Counted from the first letter of the stretch, positions 17,475 to 26,679 are shown. The stretch is DNA of 64,000 bases from Roseiflexaceae bacterium (GCA_947474225.1 CANJHS010000003.1:55422-119421); one strand, 5' to 3'. The notes: generated by a model from the letters alone, not told the origin. Made by a program: numbers and translations.

Positions 17475-18556
17475 TAGTGCTGCCCTTCGAGGACTGCACG
17501 TGTCTGGGCTGCACACGTCGTCCAACGATACTCCTTGACACGTTCCAGACCCCGTGCCACGCATGTTGCGCGCAGCGCATCATCGCTGTCGATCCGTGTC
17601 AGCGCGTCGCAGATTGAGCTGACCGACTGCGGGTCAAACAGCAGCGCTGCGTCGCCAGCCACTTCTGGCAGCGCTGAGGTATTCGAACAGACAACCGCAG
17701 TTCCACTCGCCATCGCTTCGAGCACCGGCATACCAAACCCTTCGTAGAGTGACGGGAAGACAAACGCGCGCGCACTCGCCATCAATCCGTATAGCGCTGT
17801 GTCAGGCACAAATCCCAGCACATGGATGCGGTCACGCACCGGCGATGCATCGATGAGCGCTTGGAGCGGCTCACCTAGCCACCCTACTTTGCCAGCGATG
17901 ACCAGGTGACTTTCGTGAGTCTGTGGCATCCGCACAAACGCCTCGATGAGGCGTTGCAGATTTTTCCGTGGCTGCAATGTCCCTACCGTCAGGTAGTACC
18001 GCTGATATGGTTGAATAGTTCGATTCGCGGGAGTAAACAGAGGCGAGACGCCATGAGGAATTACTGCAATGCGGCTGACGTCCATCCCCGTATAGCGCAC
18101 AAGGTCGCTCGCTGTTGCCTGCGAGATGGCGATAATCCGCTGTGCAGCCCAGGCAGCCCAGCGAGTGCTCAGGCGCAAATAGACGTTTTGGAAGGTCGTA
18201 TGCGCCACAGGAAATTCCAGAAATCCTAAATCATGAATGGTTGTCACCACTCGCATTCTGGTCAGCAACGGTGTAATCCACGGCACCACATGCGACGGCA
18301 CAAACAGCACATCCGGGCAGTCCCGTGCGAGCTCCCAGGCGAGATTCACATGCGTCCACAAGCGCCGACCAGGCAACCTTCGTACCTGCATCTGCGGCGG
18401 CAATTGCGGCAAATCAACGGGCAACTCGCGCGTGTACAACACGTATGTATGAGGACCAGGATCCCCAGCAAGTGCTGTTATGAGTTCCCAGGTGTACCGT
18501 TCTGTCCCGGTTCGTTGGCGAGCCGCCAATCGGCTAATATCTATTCCAATGCGCAC
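17474..18556 (-). CDS. GT4-family glycosyltransferase
   Basis: 360 residues with the GT-B fold: N-terminal acceptor domain starting RIGIDISRL, and C-terminal donor domain with the motifs VGTLQPRKN and FPSLYEGFGMPVLEAM. Such enzymes transfer a sugar, often mannose or glucose, from a nucleotide donor onto lipid-linked or surface glycans in the cytoplasm. GTG 18556 has AAGGAG at good spacing; GTG 18562 overlaps that site and is less likely. Co-transcribed with the MFS gene. Confidence 0.85.
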   Translation of the reverse strand: MRIGIDISRLAARQRTGTERYTWELITALAGDPGPHTYVLYTRELPVDLPQLPPQMQVRRLPGRRLWTHVNLAWELARDCPDVLFVPSHVVPWITPLLTRMRVVTTIHDLGFLEFPVAHTTFQNVYLRLSTRWAAWAAQRIIAISQATASDLVRYTGMDVSRIAVIPHGVSPLFTPANRTIQPYQRYYLTVGTLQPRKNLQRLIEAFVRMPQTHESHLVIAGKVGWLGEPLQALIDASPVRDRIHVLGFVPDTALYGLMASARAFVFPSLYEGFGMPVLEAMASGTAVVCSNTSALPEVAGDAALLFDPQSVSSICDALTRIDSDDALRATCVARGLERVKEYRWTTCAAQTRAVLEGQH

Positions 18557-18633
18557 TGGCACTCCTTTTTTGATGGGTCTAGAATAACACTCCTGACAGG
18601 CTAGAGAACAGACTCAGACGGTATTCTGTGGAT

Positions 18634-18664
18634 TTGCATTTTTTCACCTTGCCGCGTGTATAAT
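18634..18664 (+). promoter_or_regulatory. Promoter of the MshC-like gene
   Basis: -10 TATAAT (18659-18664) with -35 TTGCAT (18634-18639) and a 19-base spacer, 32 bases before the ATG. Confidence 0.6.
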
Positions 18665-18696
18665 GGCAGTATTCACTTCCAAAAAGGATTCCCCAT

Positions 18697-19896
18697 ATGC
18701 AACTCTACGACTCATTGCGTGGTCACAAAGCGACACTCGAGATTCCCAAGGACCGTCCATTAACCCTCTATGTCTGCGGAGTCACGCCTTACGATACGAC
18801 ACATATCGGTCACGCACACACCTTTCTGATTTTCGACATACTGATTCGCTATATTCGCTCACAAGGTGGGCAAGTAACCTACTGTCAAAACGTCACCGAC
18901 GTCGACGATCCGTTGTTTGAACGCGCCAATCGTGACAACATTGCCTGGGACGCCCTCGCCAAGCGCGAAGTAGACCAGTATCTCAAGGATTGTCAGGCAA
19001 TGAATTTCCTCACGCCTGATTTCTTTCCCAAAGTCTCCGAAGAAATCAGCGGGATGATTCCTATTATCGAAGGTCTGCTCAAAAACGGCAAAGCCTATGT
19101 AGCCAACGGGAACGTCTTCTTCGATGTCAGCAGCGAGCCGACCTACGGCGAAATGGCCCGTCTCGGAGGCTACGCAGAGCTCCTCAAGACCGCCAACGAA
19201 CGCGGCAACAATCCCAATGACCCCAACAAAACCGATCCTCTTGACTTTGTACTGTGGCGCACGTCCAACCCCGGCGAGCCAACATGGCCCAGCCCATGGG
19301 GTCTTGGTCGCCCCGGTTGGCACATCGAATGCACCGCCATGTCGACCCGCTACCTCGGTGACCAACTCGACATCCACGGCGGCGGCCGCGATTTGATGTT
19401 CCCCCACCATCCGTCCGAAATCGTCCAGACCGAGGGGTACACCGGCAAGCGCCCCTTTACACGTTTCTGGATGCACGGCGGATTGACGTGGCTCGACGGT
19501 GCCAAAATGAGCAAATCACTCGGGAATCTTGTTTTTGTCCGTGACGCCGTCATCCAACAGAGCCCCGATTCCATCCGCTGGTACCTTGCATCGTTCCCGT
19601 ACCGCGAGGATTTCAACTACATCCGCGCCGATGCCAAAGCAGCCGAAGGCGACATCGCCGCACTCGTCAGCGCCTTATCCGCACCTGCAGGCACTGGCCC
19701 GGTACTCGACCTCAGCGCAGATGCAGCGGCGTTCTACGCAGCCCTCGACGATGATTTGGCAATGCATACCGCACTGACCCATCTCAAGACGATGATCACG
19801 CACATCAATACGAGTGCCAAGACGCACTCGGTTGCAGCAGCACAAAAGCTCTTGCGTGCGTGCGCACAGGTCATTGGCTTCAAGGCTGCAGAATAA
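18697..19896 (+). CDS. MshC-like cysteine ligase / cysteinyl-tRNA synthetase paralogue
   Basis: 399 residues with the class I synthetase core: zinc cysteines in YVCGVTPYD and HIECTAMS, the HIGHA nucleotide motif and KMSKS. Compared with CysRS (about 460 residues) it lacks most of the C-terminal anticodon domain. Stretches TPYDTTHIGHA, NVTDVDDPLFERA and KMSKSLGNLVFV look like MshC, which joins cysteine to glucosaminyl-inositol in mycothiol synthesis. I therefore favour an MshC-like thiol-forming ligase, but a second CysRS-like protein cannot be excluded. It leads an operon with a secreted protein and nth. Confidence 0.75.
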   Translation: MQLYDSLRGHKATLEIPKDRPLTLYVCGVTPYDTTHIGHAHTFLIFDILIRYIRSQGGQVTYCQNVTDVDDPLFERANRDNIAWDALAKREVDQYLKDCQAMNFLTPDFFPKVSEEISGMIPIIEGLLKNGKAYVANGNVFFDVSSEPTYGEMARLGGYAELLKTANERGNNPNDPNKTDPLDFVLWRTSNPGEPTWPSPWGLGRPGWHIECTAMSTRYLGDQLDIHGGGRDLMFPHHPSEIVQTEGYTGKRPFTRFWMHGGLTWLDGAKMSKSLGNLVFVRDAVIQQSPDSIRWYLASFPYREDFNYIRADAKAAEGDIAALVSALSAPAGTGPVLDLSADAAAFYAALDDDLAMHTALTHLKTMITHINTSAKTHSVAAAQKLLRACAQVIGFKAAE

Positions 19897-19929
19897 CAGC
19901 CGCGTATTTTGGTATACCCTAGGAGTTTC

Positions 19930-21216
19930 ATGATTCGCTCCCTGTTGCGTCGACTCAACATCGCCCTGTGTGTGGTTCTTGTCTGTGAGTGTGTCACACT
20001 CGGACTGGTGCCGCTACAGGTGCCAGATTTGACCGCACGATTGTTGCGTTTGACCACCACGGAGCGGCTGCCTGTGCCACCGTTTCGACTCAATGTGCCA
20101 CAAACTCCCTACCCGCGGCCGTTGCTCCTGCGTGACACCTTTGATGTCCCCAGCGCGTTATGGGACCAAACCAACATCACTATCCAAGACAGTCACCTGG
20201 CCATGCATCTGCGCCTCCCCAATGCCGATGCCTACGCACTCTGGTTGGGCGATGCGACCAATGGTTCACAGGTGACTGATTTCACCATCAACACCACGGT
20301 CACGCAAGTGTCTGGCGCAGACGATGCCAGCTATGGCATCCGATTCCGTCAAGATTCACCCGACAGCTATATCATGATTGCACTCAATGCCCGTGGCTAC
20401 TGGCATGCCATCCGCTCCACGGCGGGTGTACGCGCAGAATTAGTGCCCTGGACATACAGCCATACGATAGAACAAGGCATCGGCTTTTCAAATGATCTCA
20501 GTGTCACCGCGACAGGCCCACGCATCACTGTGCGCATCAATGGCGTTGATGTGGGCACCGTAACCGACCAGGCGCCGGTTGCAGGGCAGTTGACCCTTGC
20601 TGCTGCGACTGCGGATACTGGCGATGTACGTGTCGATTTCGATGCCGTCCACGGGTCTGTGGGAAAGATTGCCTACAGCGACGATTTTGACACCCCCACC
20701 ACGACCCGCTTTAGCACCGGTGGTTCGTTTACCACCGATGGCCAATACCGCATGCGCGCAAATGCAGGCGTGTCCGTCTGGCAAAATCCCCTGCCCCAAA
20801 AGCTGACCCAGGTGACCGACTTTGAGCTCAGTCTCGACACCCAAATCATCAGCGGGGACGCCGCCAAAATCGGCTACGGGATAGTCTACGGCGATACCGG
20901 CGATTTTGGTCATTCCATTCTGCTGTTCAGCGGCAACGGGACGGTGCAACTACTACAGACCAATAGCGCCAAGCCTACCAATCGGCTGCTCGAACCACTC
21001 CTCCTCCCTATGCTCGAAACAGGCCCCGACGCCACCAACCACATCGACGTTCGGAAAGTAGGAACGACCCTGACCCTGTTTGTTAACGACGAACAGGTCG
21101 GGTCGATTGATAATCTCCCCACGCGATCCGGCAGTGTTGGGATGATTTTGGTCTGTGGGAATGCACAAGCCGAAGTCGCGTTTGATAACTTTGTGCTTAC
21201 CGAACTCCAACCTTGA
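19930..21216 (+). CDS. Secreted protein with two jelly-roll (LamG/DUF1080-like) domains
   Basis: 428 residues. The N-terminus has a basic start and a hydrophobic signal or anchor (about 9-30). Two similar beta-sandwich units follow, each opening with a LRDTFDVPSALW- or YSDDFDTPTTTRF-type strand and closing with GxVGMxxxxxxxxVxFDNFxV. These resemble concanavalin-like domains that bind or cleave glycans, but I see no catalytic set. AGGAG precedes ATG 19930. It lies 33 bases after the MshC-like gene and overlaps nth. Confidence 0.75.
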   Translation: MIRSLLRRLNIALCVVLVCECVTLGLVPLQVPDLTARLLRLTTTERLPVPPFRLNVPQTPYPRPLLLRDTFDVPSALWDQTNITIQDSHLAMHLRLPNADAYALWLGDATNGSQVTDFTINTTVTQVSGADDASYGIRFRQDSPDSYIMIALNARGYWHAIRSTAGVRAELVPWTYSHTIEQGIGFSNDLSVTATGPRITVRINGVDVGTVTDQAPVAGQLTLAAATADTGDVRVDFDAVHGSVGKIAYSDDFDTPTTTRFSTGGSFTTDGQYRMRANAGVSVWQNPLPQKLTQVTDFELSLDTQIISGDAAKIGYGIVYGDTGDFGHSILLFSGNGTVQLLQTNSAKPTNRLLEPLLLPMLETGPDATNHIDVRKVGTTLTLFVNDEQVGSIDNLPTRSGSVGMILVCGNAQAEVAFDNFVLTELQP

Positions 21217-21863
21217 GTGCTTTTCCGTTTGTTGCCGTACTCGAACGACTCGGTGCTGAACTTGCCGACTACCCTGTTCCACTGATTGACCAAATGGGTC
21301 GCAGCAACCCGTTCCAGGTGCTCATCGCCACCATTCTCAGTCTGCGCACGCGCGACGAAACCACTGCGCAGGTCACACCGGGACTCTTCGCAGTCCTCGA
21401 TAGCCCGGCGACTGGCGCAACCCTCAATCCGGATGACGTCGCAGCCCTTATCTACCCGGTGGGATTCTATCGCACCAAAGCAAAATCCATCGTCGAGATC
21501 TGCCGGATTTTGACCACGGAGTATAATGGAATCGTACCCAATACGCGTGACGCATTGTTGGCACTCCCTGGCGTCGGTCTCAAGACTGCGAATTTGGTGC
21601 TGTCTGTGGGCTATGGGATTCCCGCAATATGCGTAGACATCCATGTCCATCGCATCTGTAATCGGTGGCAATTTGTGACCACCACCACTCCCGAACAGAC
21701 CGAAGCGGAACTTCGGCAGCGCGTCCCAATGGATGCGTGGATTAACATCAATCAACGCCTCGTGACACTCGGCCAACACATCTGCAAGCCTACGTCCCCA
21801 CTCTGTTCGTCTTGCCCGATTCGTCACCTCTGTCCGCAACACGGGGTTGGTCGCCACCGCTAG
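21213..21863 (+). CDS. nth: Endonuclease III (base excision repair glycosylase/AP lyase)
   Basis: 216 residues. The helix-hairpin-helix LPGVGLKTANLV carries the catalytic lysine, and the aspartate is in VDIHVHRI. The [4Fe-4S] loop CKPTSPLCSSCPIRHLC has the C-x6-C-x2-C-x5-C spacing. It removes oxidised pyrimidines from DNA. Start is TTG 21213 overlapping the preceding TGA; no other in-frame start fits the fold, so translation probably depends on coupling. Confidence 0.92.
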   Translation: MSAFPFVAVLERLGAELADYPVPLIDQMGRSNPFQVLIATILSLRTRDETTAQVTPGLFAVLDSPATGATLNPDDVAALIYPVGFYRTKAKSIVEICRILTTEYNGIVPNTRDALLALPGVGLKTANLVLSVGYGIPAICVDIHVHRICNRWQFVTTTTPEQTEAELRQRVPMDAWININQRLVTLGQHICKPTSPLCSSCPIRHLCPQHGVGRHR

Positions 21864-21876
21864 CACGGGAGGAATC

Positions 21877-22314
21877 ATGTACATTCGCTGGATTGTCCGC
21901 CACCACAAAAACGCCGAAACAGCCAACGTCTCTTTCTATGATGCCTATTTGGTCGAGAGTTATCGCGATGAAGCCAGTCAACCGCGCCAACGCACCATTG
22001 GCTATCTCGGCAATATTCGCCAAATCAACGGCGAGTTTTCTGCCCTCGAGCGCGAAATTTTCTTCATCCGCGCCGAACGCATCATGATGGGCATCCCCGC
22101 CATCGACGAGGCCGAGCGAATCGCGATTAATGCCCTCATCCGCCAAAAAATCCCCAACCTGACCACGGCCGAAGTCGAACGCGCATTCCGCAACAACATC
22201 CGCTGGTTCAAACGGTGGCGTCTCTCGCGTGATATCCCGCTGACGCATAAAGAAATCGTCGATATTCTCGAAGGAACCGAAGACGACCCGAAAATAGATT
22301 ACGAAGGTATGTAG
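21877..22314 (+). CDS. Conserved-looking small protein, unknown
   Basis: 145 residues, basic and without signal or membrane segment. GGGAGGA stands before ATG 21877. The beginning (MYIRWIVRHH, then YLVESYRDEASQPRQRTIGYLGNI) resembles the N-terminal segment of IS1634/IS4-type transposases, which also read out as a short beta-rich lead, but there is no DDE catalytic part, so it is not an active transposase. It ends the operon after nth, 13 bases downstream. Confidence 0.65.
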   Translation: MYIRWIVRHHKNAETANVSFYDAYLVESYRDEASQPRQRTIGYLGNIRQINGEFSALEREIFFIRAERIMMGIPAIDEAERIAINALIRQKIPNLTTAEVERAFRNNIRWFKRWRLSRDIPLTHKEIVDILEGTEDDPKIDYEGM

Positions 22315-22715
22315 ACACCGTATTCGTCAGAGGGCGAAAGCCGTCCGCGCAGGCGCGGCCGGACCCTGATGACATGCCCTGCCTGGGGACAGCTCCTTCC
22401 ACAGATGCCCCACGCGCACGCGACGCCGCACAGGATACTGCCTTCCACATCTTCCTGTGGGCGGTCTGCACACCACCTGCTGATTGCAAAAATACATGTG
22501 CCCCGAGAAGCGTGTTTCTACGCTGCATTAGTCAAAACATGCTCCCCCTACTGCCATCCGCTGTGTTGCAATCTCTGCAGTCGACACCTCAGTGCGCGTT
22601 GAACAGCCATAACCACCTCAATACATTCCTTCACTGAGCCTTTTGGCCGCGTGAATTGTGTCTCTTGTCAGCATCCAGCTCAGTTTCGTTCGGTCCCGCG
22701 TATGTCTAATCAACG
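22315..22715. other. Non-coding interval with a structured segment at 22326-22373
   Basis: About 400 bases without a credible gene between convergent genes. The first part folds well: GTCA/TGAC ends enclose a GGC-GAAA-GCC hairpin and a GTCCG...CGGAC hairpin. A second stem CACAGG/CCTGTG lies near 22430-22460. No tRNA, tmRNA, SRP or RNase P consensus is recognisable. It may be a terminator region or a small RNA. Confidence 0.4.
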
Positions 22716-22750
22716 AAAAGCGCACCACACGAAACATACGTGCGGTGCGC
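22716..22750 (-). terminator. Terminator of bchH
   Basis: A 12-bp stem with one mismatch (GCGCACC-A-CACG and partner) is followed on the minus strand by TTTTCGTT, 19 bases after the bchH stop. Confidence 0.75.
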
Positions 22751-22769
22751 TCTGTGGATTCGCTCGAGA

Positions 22770-25700
22770 CTAGACTCCGACGACGCCTTCGATACGGTCC
22801 TCGATGTCAGCGTAGATTTCTTGCAGTTTTGCGATGGTGGCATCGTCGCTCTGCCACAACCCTCGGTTATTTGCTTCTAAGAGGCGCTGTACCGCGGCTT
22901 TGGCGGCATGTGGATTGGCAGCAGTGAAGCGCCGGCGTACGTCTTCATCCATGATGAAGGTGTCAGACATGCCATCATAGACCCAGTTTTCGACCGAATC
23001 CCCTACAGCACTCCACCCCATCACATTGGTGAAGCGATTGGCAATCTCGGTCGCACCGGCATAGCCCTGTGCCAACAGGGGTTCAAACCAGCGCGGATTG
23101 AGGATTTTGGTGCGTGCTTCTATCGTAATCATCTGCTTAGCACTAGTAATAGTTGTCTTGCCGGTATACGTCTCGGCATAGCTTAATTGGACGTTTCGGC
23201 CACTCTCGTAGCTCGCCGCCAATTGCACAGCACCACTATGTCCGTAGTAGTGTTGCATGTCGGTCAACCCATATTCTACACTGTCGATGGCCTGGAAGAC
23301 ATGCTCGACAGTGCCAAGCAGACTGCGATAGGTTGCCTGTGCAGCAACGCCGTTGCGTTTGCCGCCATAGGCGAATCCGCTGCGTTTGATGTACATCGAG
23401 GCGAGATCTGACTTACTTTCCCACTGGCTCTCGTCCACCACCATATCCACACCCGTCCCGTATTCCCCTTGTGCCTGCGTAAAGAGCCGGGCGGTGGCTG
23501 TCTCGAAGCTTTGGCCGTCCTGTTGCATTGCAGCTACATGGGCTTTGATAGGATTCTTGTCGATTGGTTCGTCTGCGCGGGCTGCCCGCACAATCAAATC
23601 GTCCATCATATCGATAATCATGGGGAAGTTGTCCCGGAAGATACTACTGATGTCGAGCACCACATCGACTCGGGCTCTCCCCAATTTATTCAGAGGGACC
23701 AGATCGTAGCGGTAGATTTTACCTTGCCCATCCCGTGCAGGTACGGCACCAATAAGCCCCAAGACCACGCCGATACTTTCGCCTTCGCTCTTGATTGTAT
23801 CGAGTGCCCACAGGGTCAACGACACGGTCGCGGGCATCGTGCCATTGTCTGCAATATGTGACCGAATCAACTGCTCGGCCATCTGTTGGCCGCGCATCAA
23901 CGCAGCATCACTCGGCAAGCGCCATGGATCGATTCCGTGGATATTACGCCCACTCGGCAATGCGGCTGCACCGCCACGAATCGGATCTGCACCATGGCCA
24001 GGCAAGATATAGCCACCATCGAGGGCGTGCATGACCACATTGATTTCGTCACCACTCTCCTCGAGACGGATAAGCATCTCTCGCCCATGCGATACCATTT
24101 CGTTCACGTGTGCAGGAGTGGACGTATTAAAGTAATTCTTCCAAAAGACATCCGATGCCTCACGGCCGTAGACCACTTTCGACACAAACTCGCCACGCAC
24201 GGTGGGTGCAGAGCCGACATCGACCCCTTGCTCGAGAATGGTCTGCAACAACCCATTGTTCCCCATGCGGGGAATGTCCAATGCAGCCTCGACCAAAGCA
24301 ATCGAGCGATCGCGTGACACACGTTGACCCATCACATGCAAGCCATCCAAAATCAACCGCTGTTCGAGGTCATCGAGGTATCGGGTCAGCCGCATCCGGT
24401 AGGCACCATCGTGTTCGCCTGCGCGAATGGGCACTTCGGGTACCAGCGGTGCGAGGTCGATGGCGGGGGTATTACCACTGAGTTGATGACGCAATTGGGC
24501 GAGTTGCTTGTACAAGCCTGCGCGTGCATACGGGGGGATGAGGTGACTGATTACCGCAGCGCCACCACGCCGCTTGGCGATTGCTGATTCTGCCGGGTTA
24601 TTCAGCGGATAGAGGTACAACTGTGGCACATCGCCCATCACGATGTCTGGCCAACATTCGCCGGTCAGACCGAGTTGCAAGCCAGGCAGCCATTCTGCGG
24701 TGCCGTGCATACCCACATGCACAATTGCGTCAGCCTTCCAGATATCAATGAGATAGCGATAGAACGCGACATATTGATGATGTGGTGCATAGTCGTGATC
24801 AAACAGCATGCGCATGGGGTCGCCGGGGACTGCGAGCGGGGGTTGGACGCCGACAAACACGTTGTTGAGCGCGAATCCATCAAGTCGGATTGCATCGCGC
24901 CCAGCAGGAGCAATGTCGCCTGGCATAGCGCCCCATTTGTTGTCGATACGACGCAAAATCGAATCCTTGATCACCGTCCGCAAATCACTGACAGGTACTG
25001 CCACGTGATCGCCCTGGCCACCCTCCATGCTCGCCATGCGTTTGGCGAGTGCATCTGGACTCGCCGGGATGTCATTGATTTGATAGCCATCTTGCTTCAA
25101 GCGCGTCATCAGCGCATGCAGTGTGGCTGGGACATTCAGCAACGCAGCGGTACCTAGTCGACCCAATCCCGGTGGGTAGTTGTAGACCACAAGGGCAATC
25201 TTACGCTCACTCGGCGATTTCCGACGCAGATTCGCCCACTTGGCAGCAATGGTAGCTACTCGTTCGATACGATCCGGCACGGTGACGATGACGTCGTTTT
25301 CGATCGCACCGATAACAATAGGTGAAATACTCCCGTCCATTTCGGGCAAATCATACATAATGACAGACTGCATCGGCGACACGCCGCTGTCGGTCCACTG
25401 CTCGAGATTTTGCATCATCAAGGGTTGTGCGACCATGTACGGGACATCCAGCGCACTCATAATTTCTGCCGACGTCTCGGCATGTGCACCAGGCCGTGTC
25501 GATCCTGCTGGACCGCCGACGACGGCAAATCCCATCGTACTGACCACGAAATCTACTTTTTCTTTGGCGACCCATTCACGCAAGGCAACATGTGCTTCGA
25601 TGCCACTGACGAAAATCGGCAAAACCGCCAATCCTTTTGCTTCGAGCGCCCGGATCAGGTCGTGCGGGTAGGTCTGCTCCTGCAGCAAGTGCTTGCGGAA

Positions 25701-26420
25701 TACCATCAACGCGACCAGCGGTTGGCCACGGCGGTAATGCTTTGTTTTGAGAGCCCAACGCATGTAATCAGCGTTGCTCTCGAATAATTCATGGGTGTCG
25801 GGGTGGAAGCAACCCATCTGCGGAATCATCCGCGGCGGCGTAACCGCCACCGCAACGCCCAAGCAATCGCGCAGAATCAAGCGAATCATCTGCGCCAAGT
25901 TCGCAGAATCTGGTTGGTTCCAGTAGATATTCACACTTAACCATGTCCGAAAGTCTTTGAGCTTTGCCGGCATCAAGGGTAACAACTTCGCAGCTGCCTT
26001 GGTGAGTTTGGTGTATGCGTACAGCGTGTCTTCGTCACGCCCTTTGGTGATGAGGCGCAAAATAGCCTGCATCGGTTTGGGCATGCCAGACTTCTTGTTA
26101 GGATCGATGTGGTAGTCGCCTACCTTGGTCAGGCCCATGATTTCTGGCATGCTTTCGTAGCAAAAAATCGTCTGCACGCCGGCCCGTTTTATTTGGTCCG
26201 ACAACCAATCTGCTTGGTCGCGGTCATTGATGAGCGAGATAAAGACGACATCGGCTTGAGCAATGGCCTTTCTGAGTGCCTCGTCGTGTTCGATGACATG
26301 CCCATCGTGGAATCGATGAATACGCACATCAATCCCACCTGCGGTCAGCAACTTTTGGACTTCGGTCCACACATGGGCATTGAAGCGCTCCATGCCGTTG
26401 ATCATCGTTATGGTTTTCAT
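22770..26420 (-). CDS. bchH: Magnesium chelatase subunit H
   Basis: 1216 residues, usual length for the porphyrin-binding subunit that inserts Mg2+ into protoporphyrin IX together with BchI and BchD. The CobN/BchH core shows VHVGMHGTAEWLPG, LYLYPLNNPAE and VISHLIPPYARAGLY, which fit BchH of green bacteria better than CobN. Green phototrophs may carry several BchH paralogues (BchH, BchS, BchT); which one this is cannot be told from this window. AAGGA precedes ATG 26420. It is followed by a terminator and is transcribed divergently from the 35-codon gene at 26518. Confidence 0.92.
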   Translation of the reverse strand: MKTITMINGMERFNAHVWTEVQKLLTAGGIDVRIHRFHDGHVIEHDEALRKAIAQADVVFISLINDRDQADWLSDQIKRAGVQTIFCYESMPEIMGLTKVGDYHIDPNKKSGMPKPMQAILRLITKGRDEDTLYAYTKLTKAAAKLLPLMPAKLKDFRTWLSVNIYWNQPDSANLAQMIRLILRDCLGVAVAVTPPRMIPQMGCFHPDTHELFESNADYMRWALKTKHYRRGQPLVALMVFRKHLLQEQTYPHDLIRALEAKGLAVLPIFVSGIEAHVALREWVAKEKVDFVVSTMGFAVVGGPAGSTRPGAHAETSAEIMSALDVPYMVAQPLMMQNLEQWTDSGVSPMQSVIMYDLPEMDGSISPIVIGAIENDVIVTVPDRIERVATIAAKWANLRRKSPSERKIALVVYNYPPGLGRLGTAALLNVPATLHALMTRLKQDGYQINDIPASPDALAKRMASMEGGQGDHVAVPVSDLRTVIKDSILRRIDNKWGAMPGDIAPAGRDAIRLDGFALNNVFVGVQPPLAVPGDPMRMLFDHDYAPHHQYVAFYRYLIDIWKADAIVHVGMHGTAEWLPGLQLGLTGECWPDIVMGDVPQLYLYPLNNPAESAIAKRRGGAAVISHLIPPYARAGLYKQLAQLRHQLSGNTPAIDLAPLVPEVPIRAGEHDGAYRMRLTRYLDDLEQRLILDGLHVMGQRVSRDRSIALVEAALDIPRMGNNGLLQTILEQGVDVGSAPTVRGEFVSKVVYGREASDVFWKNYFNTSTPAHVNEMVSHGREMLIRLEESGDEINVVMHALDGGYILPGHGADPIRGGAAALPSGRNIHGIDPWRLPSDAALMRGQQMAEQLIRSHIADNGTMPATVSLTLWALDTIKSEGESIGVVLGLIGAVPARDGQGKIYRYDLVPLNKLGRARVDVVLDISSIFRDNFPMIIDMMDDLIVRAARADEPIDKNPIKAHVAAMQQDGQSFETATARLFTQAQGEYGTGVDMVVDESQWESKSDLASMYIKRSGFAYGGKRNGVAAQATYRSLLGTVEHVFQAIDSVEYGLTDMQHYYGHSGAVQLAASYESGRNVQLSYAETYTGKTTITSAKQMITIEARTKILNPRWFEPLLAQGYAGATEIANRFTNVMGWSAVGDSVENWVYDGMSDTFIMDEDVRRRFTAANPHAAKAAVQRLLEANNRGLWQSDDATIAKLQEIYADIEDRIEGVVGV

Positions 26421-26441
26421 ATGGTGTTCCTTCCCGTTGAC

Positions 26442-26457
26442 ACATCGACATCGATGT
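26442..26457. promoter_or_regulatory. 16-bp palindrome between bchH and the small membrane-peptide gene
   Basis: ACATCGA-CA-TCGATGT is a perfect 7-2-7 inverted repeat. It ends 1 base before the -35 box of the plus-strand promoter and lies 22 bases upstream of the bchH start, so a regulator bound here could act on both genes. Confidence 0.5.
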
Positions 26458-26458
26458 A

Positions 26459-26486
26459 TTGAAGTTTGGAGATATCTGCGTATAAT
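26459..26486 (+). promoter_or_regulatory. Promoter of the 35-codon gene
   Basis: -35 TTGAAG (26459-26464), 16-base spacer, consensus -10 TATAAT (26481-26486). Predicted transcript starts near 26493, 25 bases before the ATG. Confidence 0.7.
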
Positions 26487-26517
26487 AATGGCGTTCGCAC
26501 TACTATGGAGGTGACGT

Positions 26518-26625
26518 ATGGCTCGTACAATCGTCCTGTTGTTGGTAGAATTGGCATTCTTCTTGCCTTTGCTCTACTCGCTGGTAACCGTCTGGTTTGC
26601 AGACGCACCACAACATCATTCCTAA
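26518..26625 (+). CDS. 35-residue single-helix membrane peptide between bchH and bchD
   Basis: A short gene below the usual size cut-off. The Shine-Dalgarno GGAGGTGA 4 bases before the ATG is close to perfect. The peptide starts MARTIVLLLVELAFF, has one hydrophobic helix (about 4-27) with an internal glutamate and proline, and ends in a polar tail ADAPQHHS. Its own promoter (26459-26486) and a T-rich terminator (26649-26679) make a monocistronic unit of about 190 bases. I recognise no family; it lacks the central histidine expected of a light-harvesting polypeptide. A role with the chelatase or photosynthetic membranes is inference from position. Confidence 0.75.
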   Translation: MARTIVLLLVELAFFLPLLYSLVTVWFADAPQHHS

Positions 26626-26648
26626 ACACGGCGGCCCGACCCATCCGA

Positions 26649-26679
26649 CCCATGCAACGACAGTTGTGTGGGTTTTCTT
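26649..26679 (+). terminator. Terminator of the 35-codon gene
   Basis: 10-bp stem (two G.U pairs) with GACA loop, followed by TTTTCTT. It begins 23 bases after the stop codon and abuts the 3' end of convergent bchD. Confidence 0.8.

Noticed and set aside
22331..22380. CTGATGA and GAAA near each other, as in a hammerhead ribozyme
   Set aside because: The order would need an open stem II with GCCCT/AGGGC. Three to four unpaired bases would follow CTGATGA, and no stem III with the required A-U closing pair and NUH cleavage site can be drawn.
22770..26420. CobN (cobaltochelatase) as identity of the 1216-residue chelatase
   Set aside because: Length, the MHGTAEWLPG type core and the neighbours bchD, bchI and pucC-like favour BchH; no cobalamin gene is nearby.
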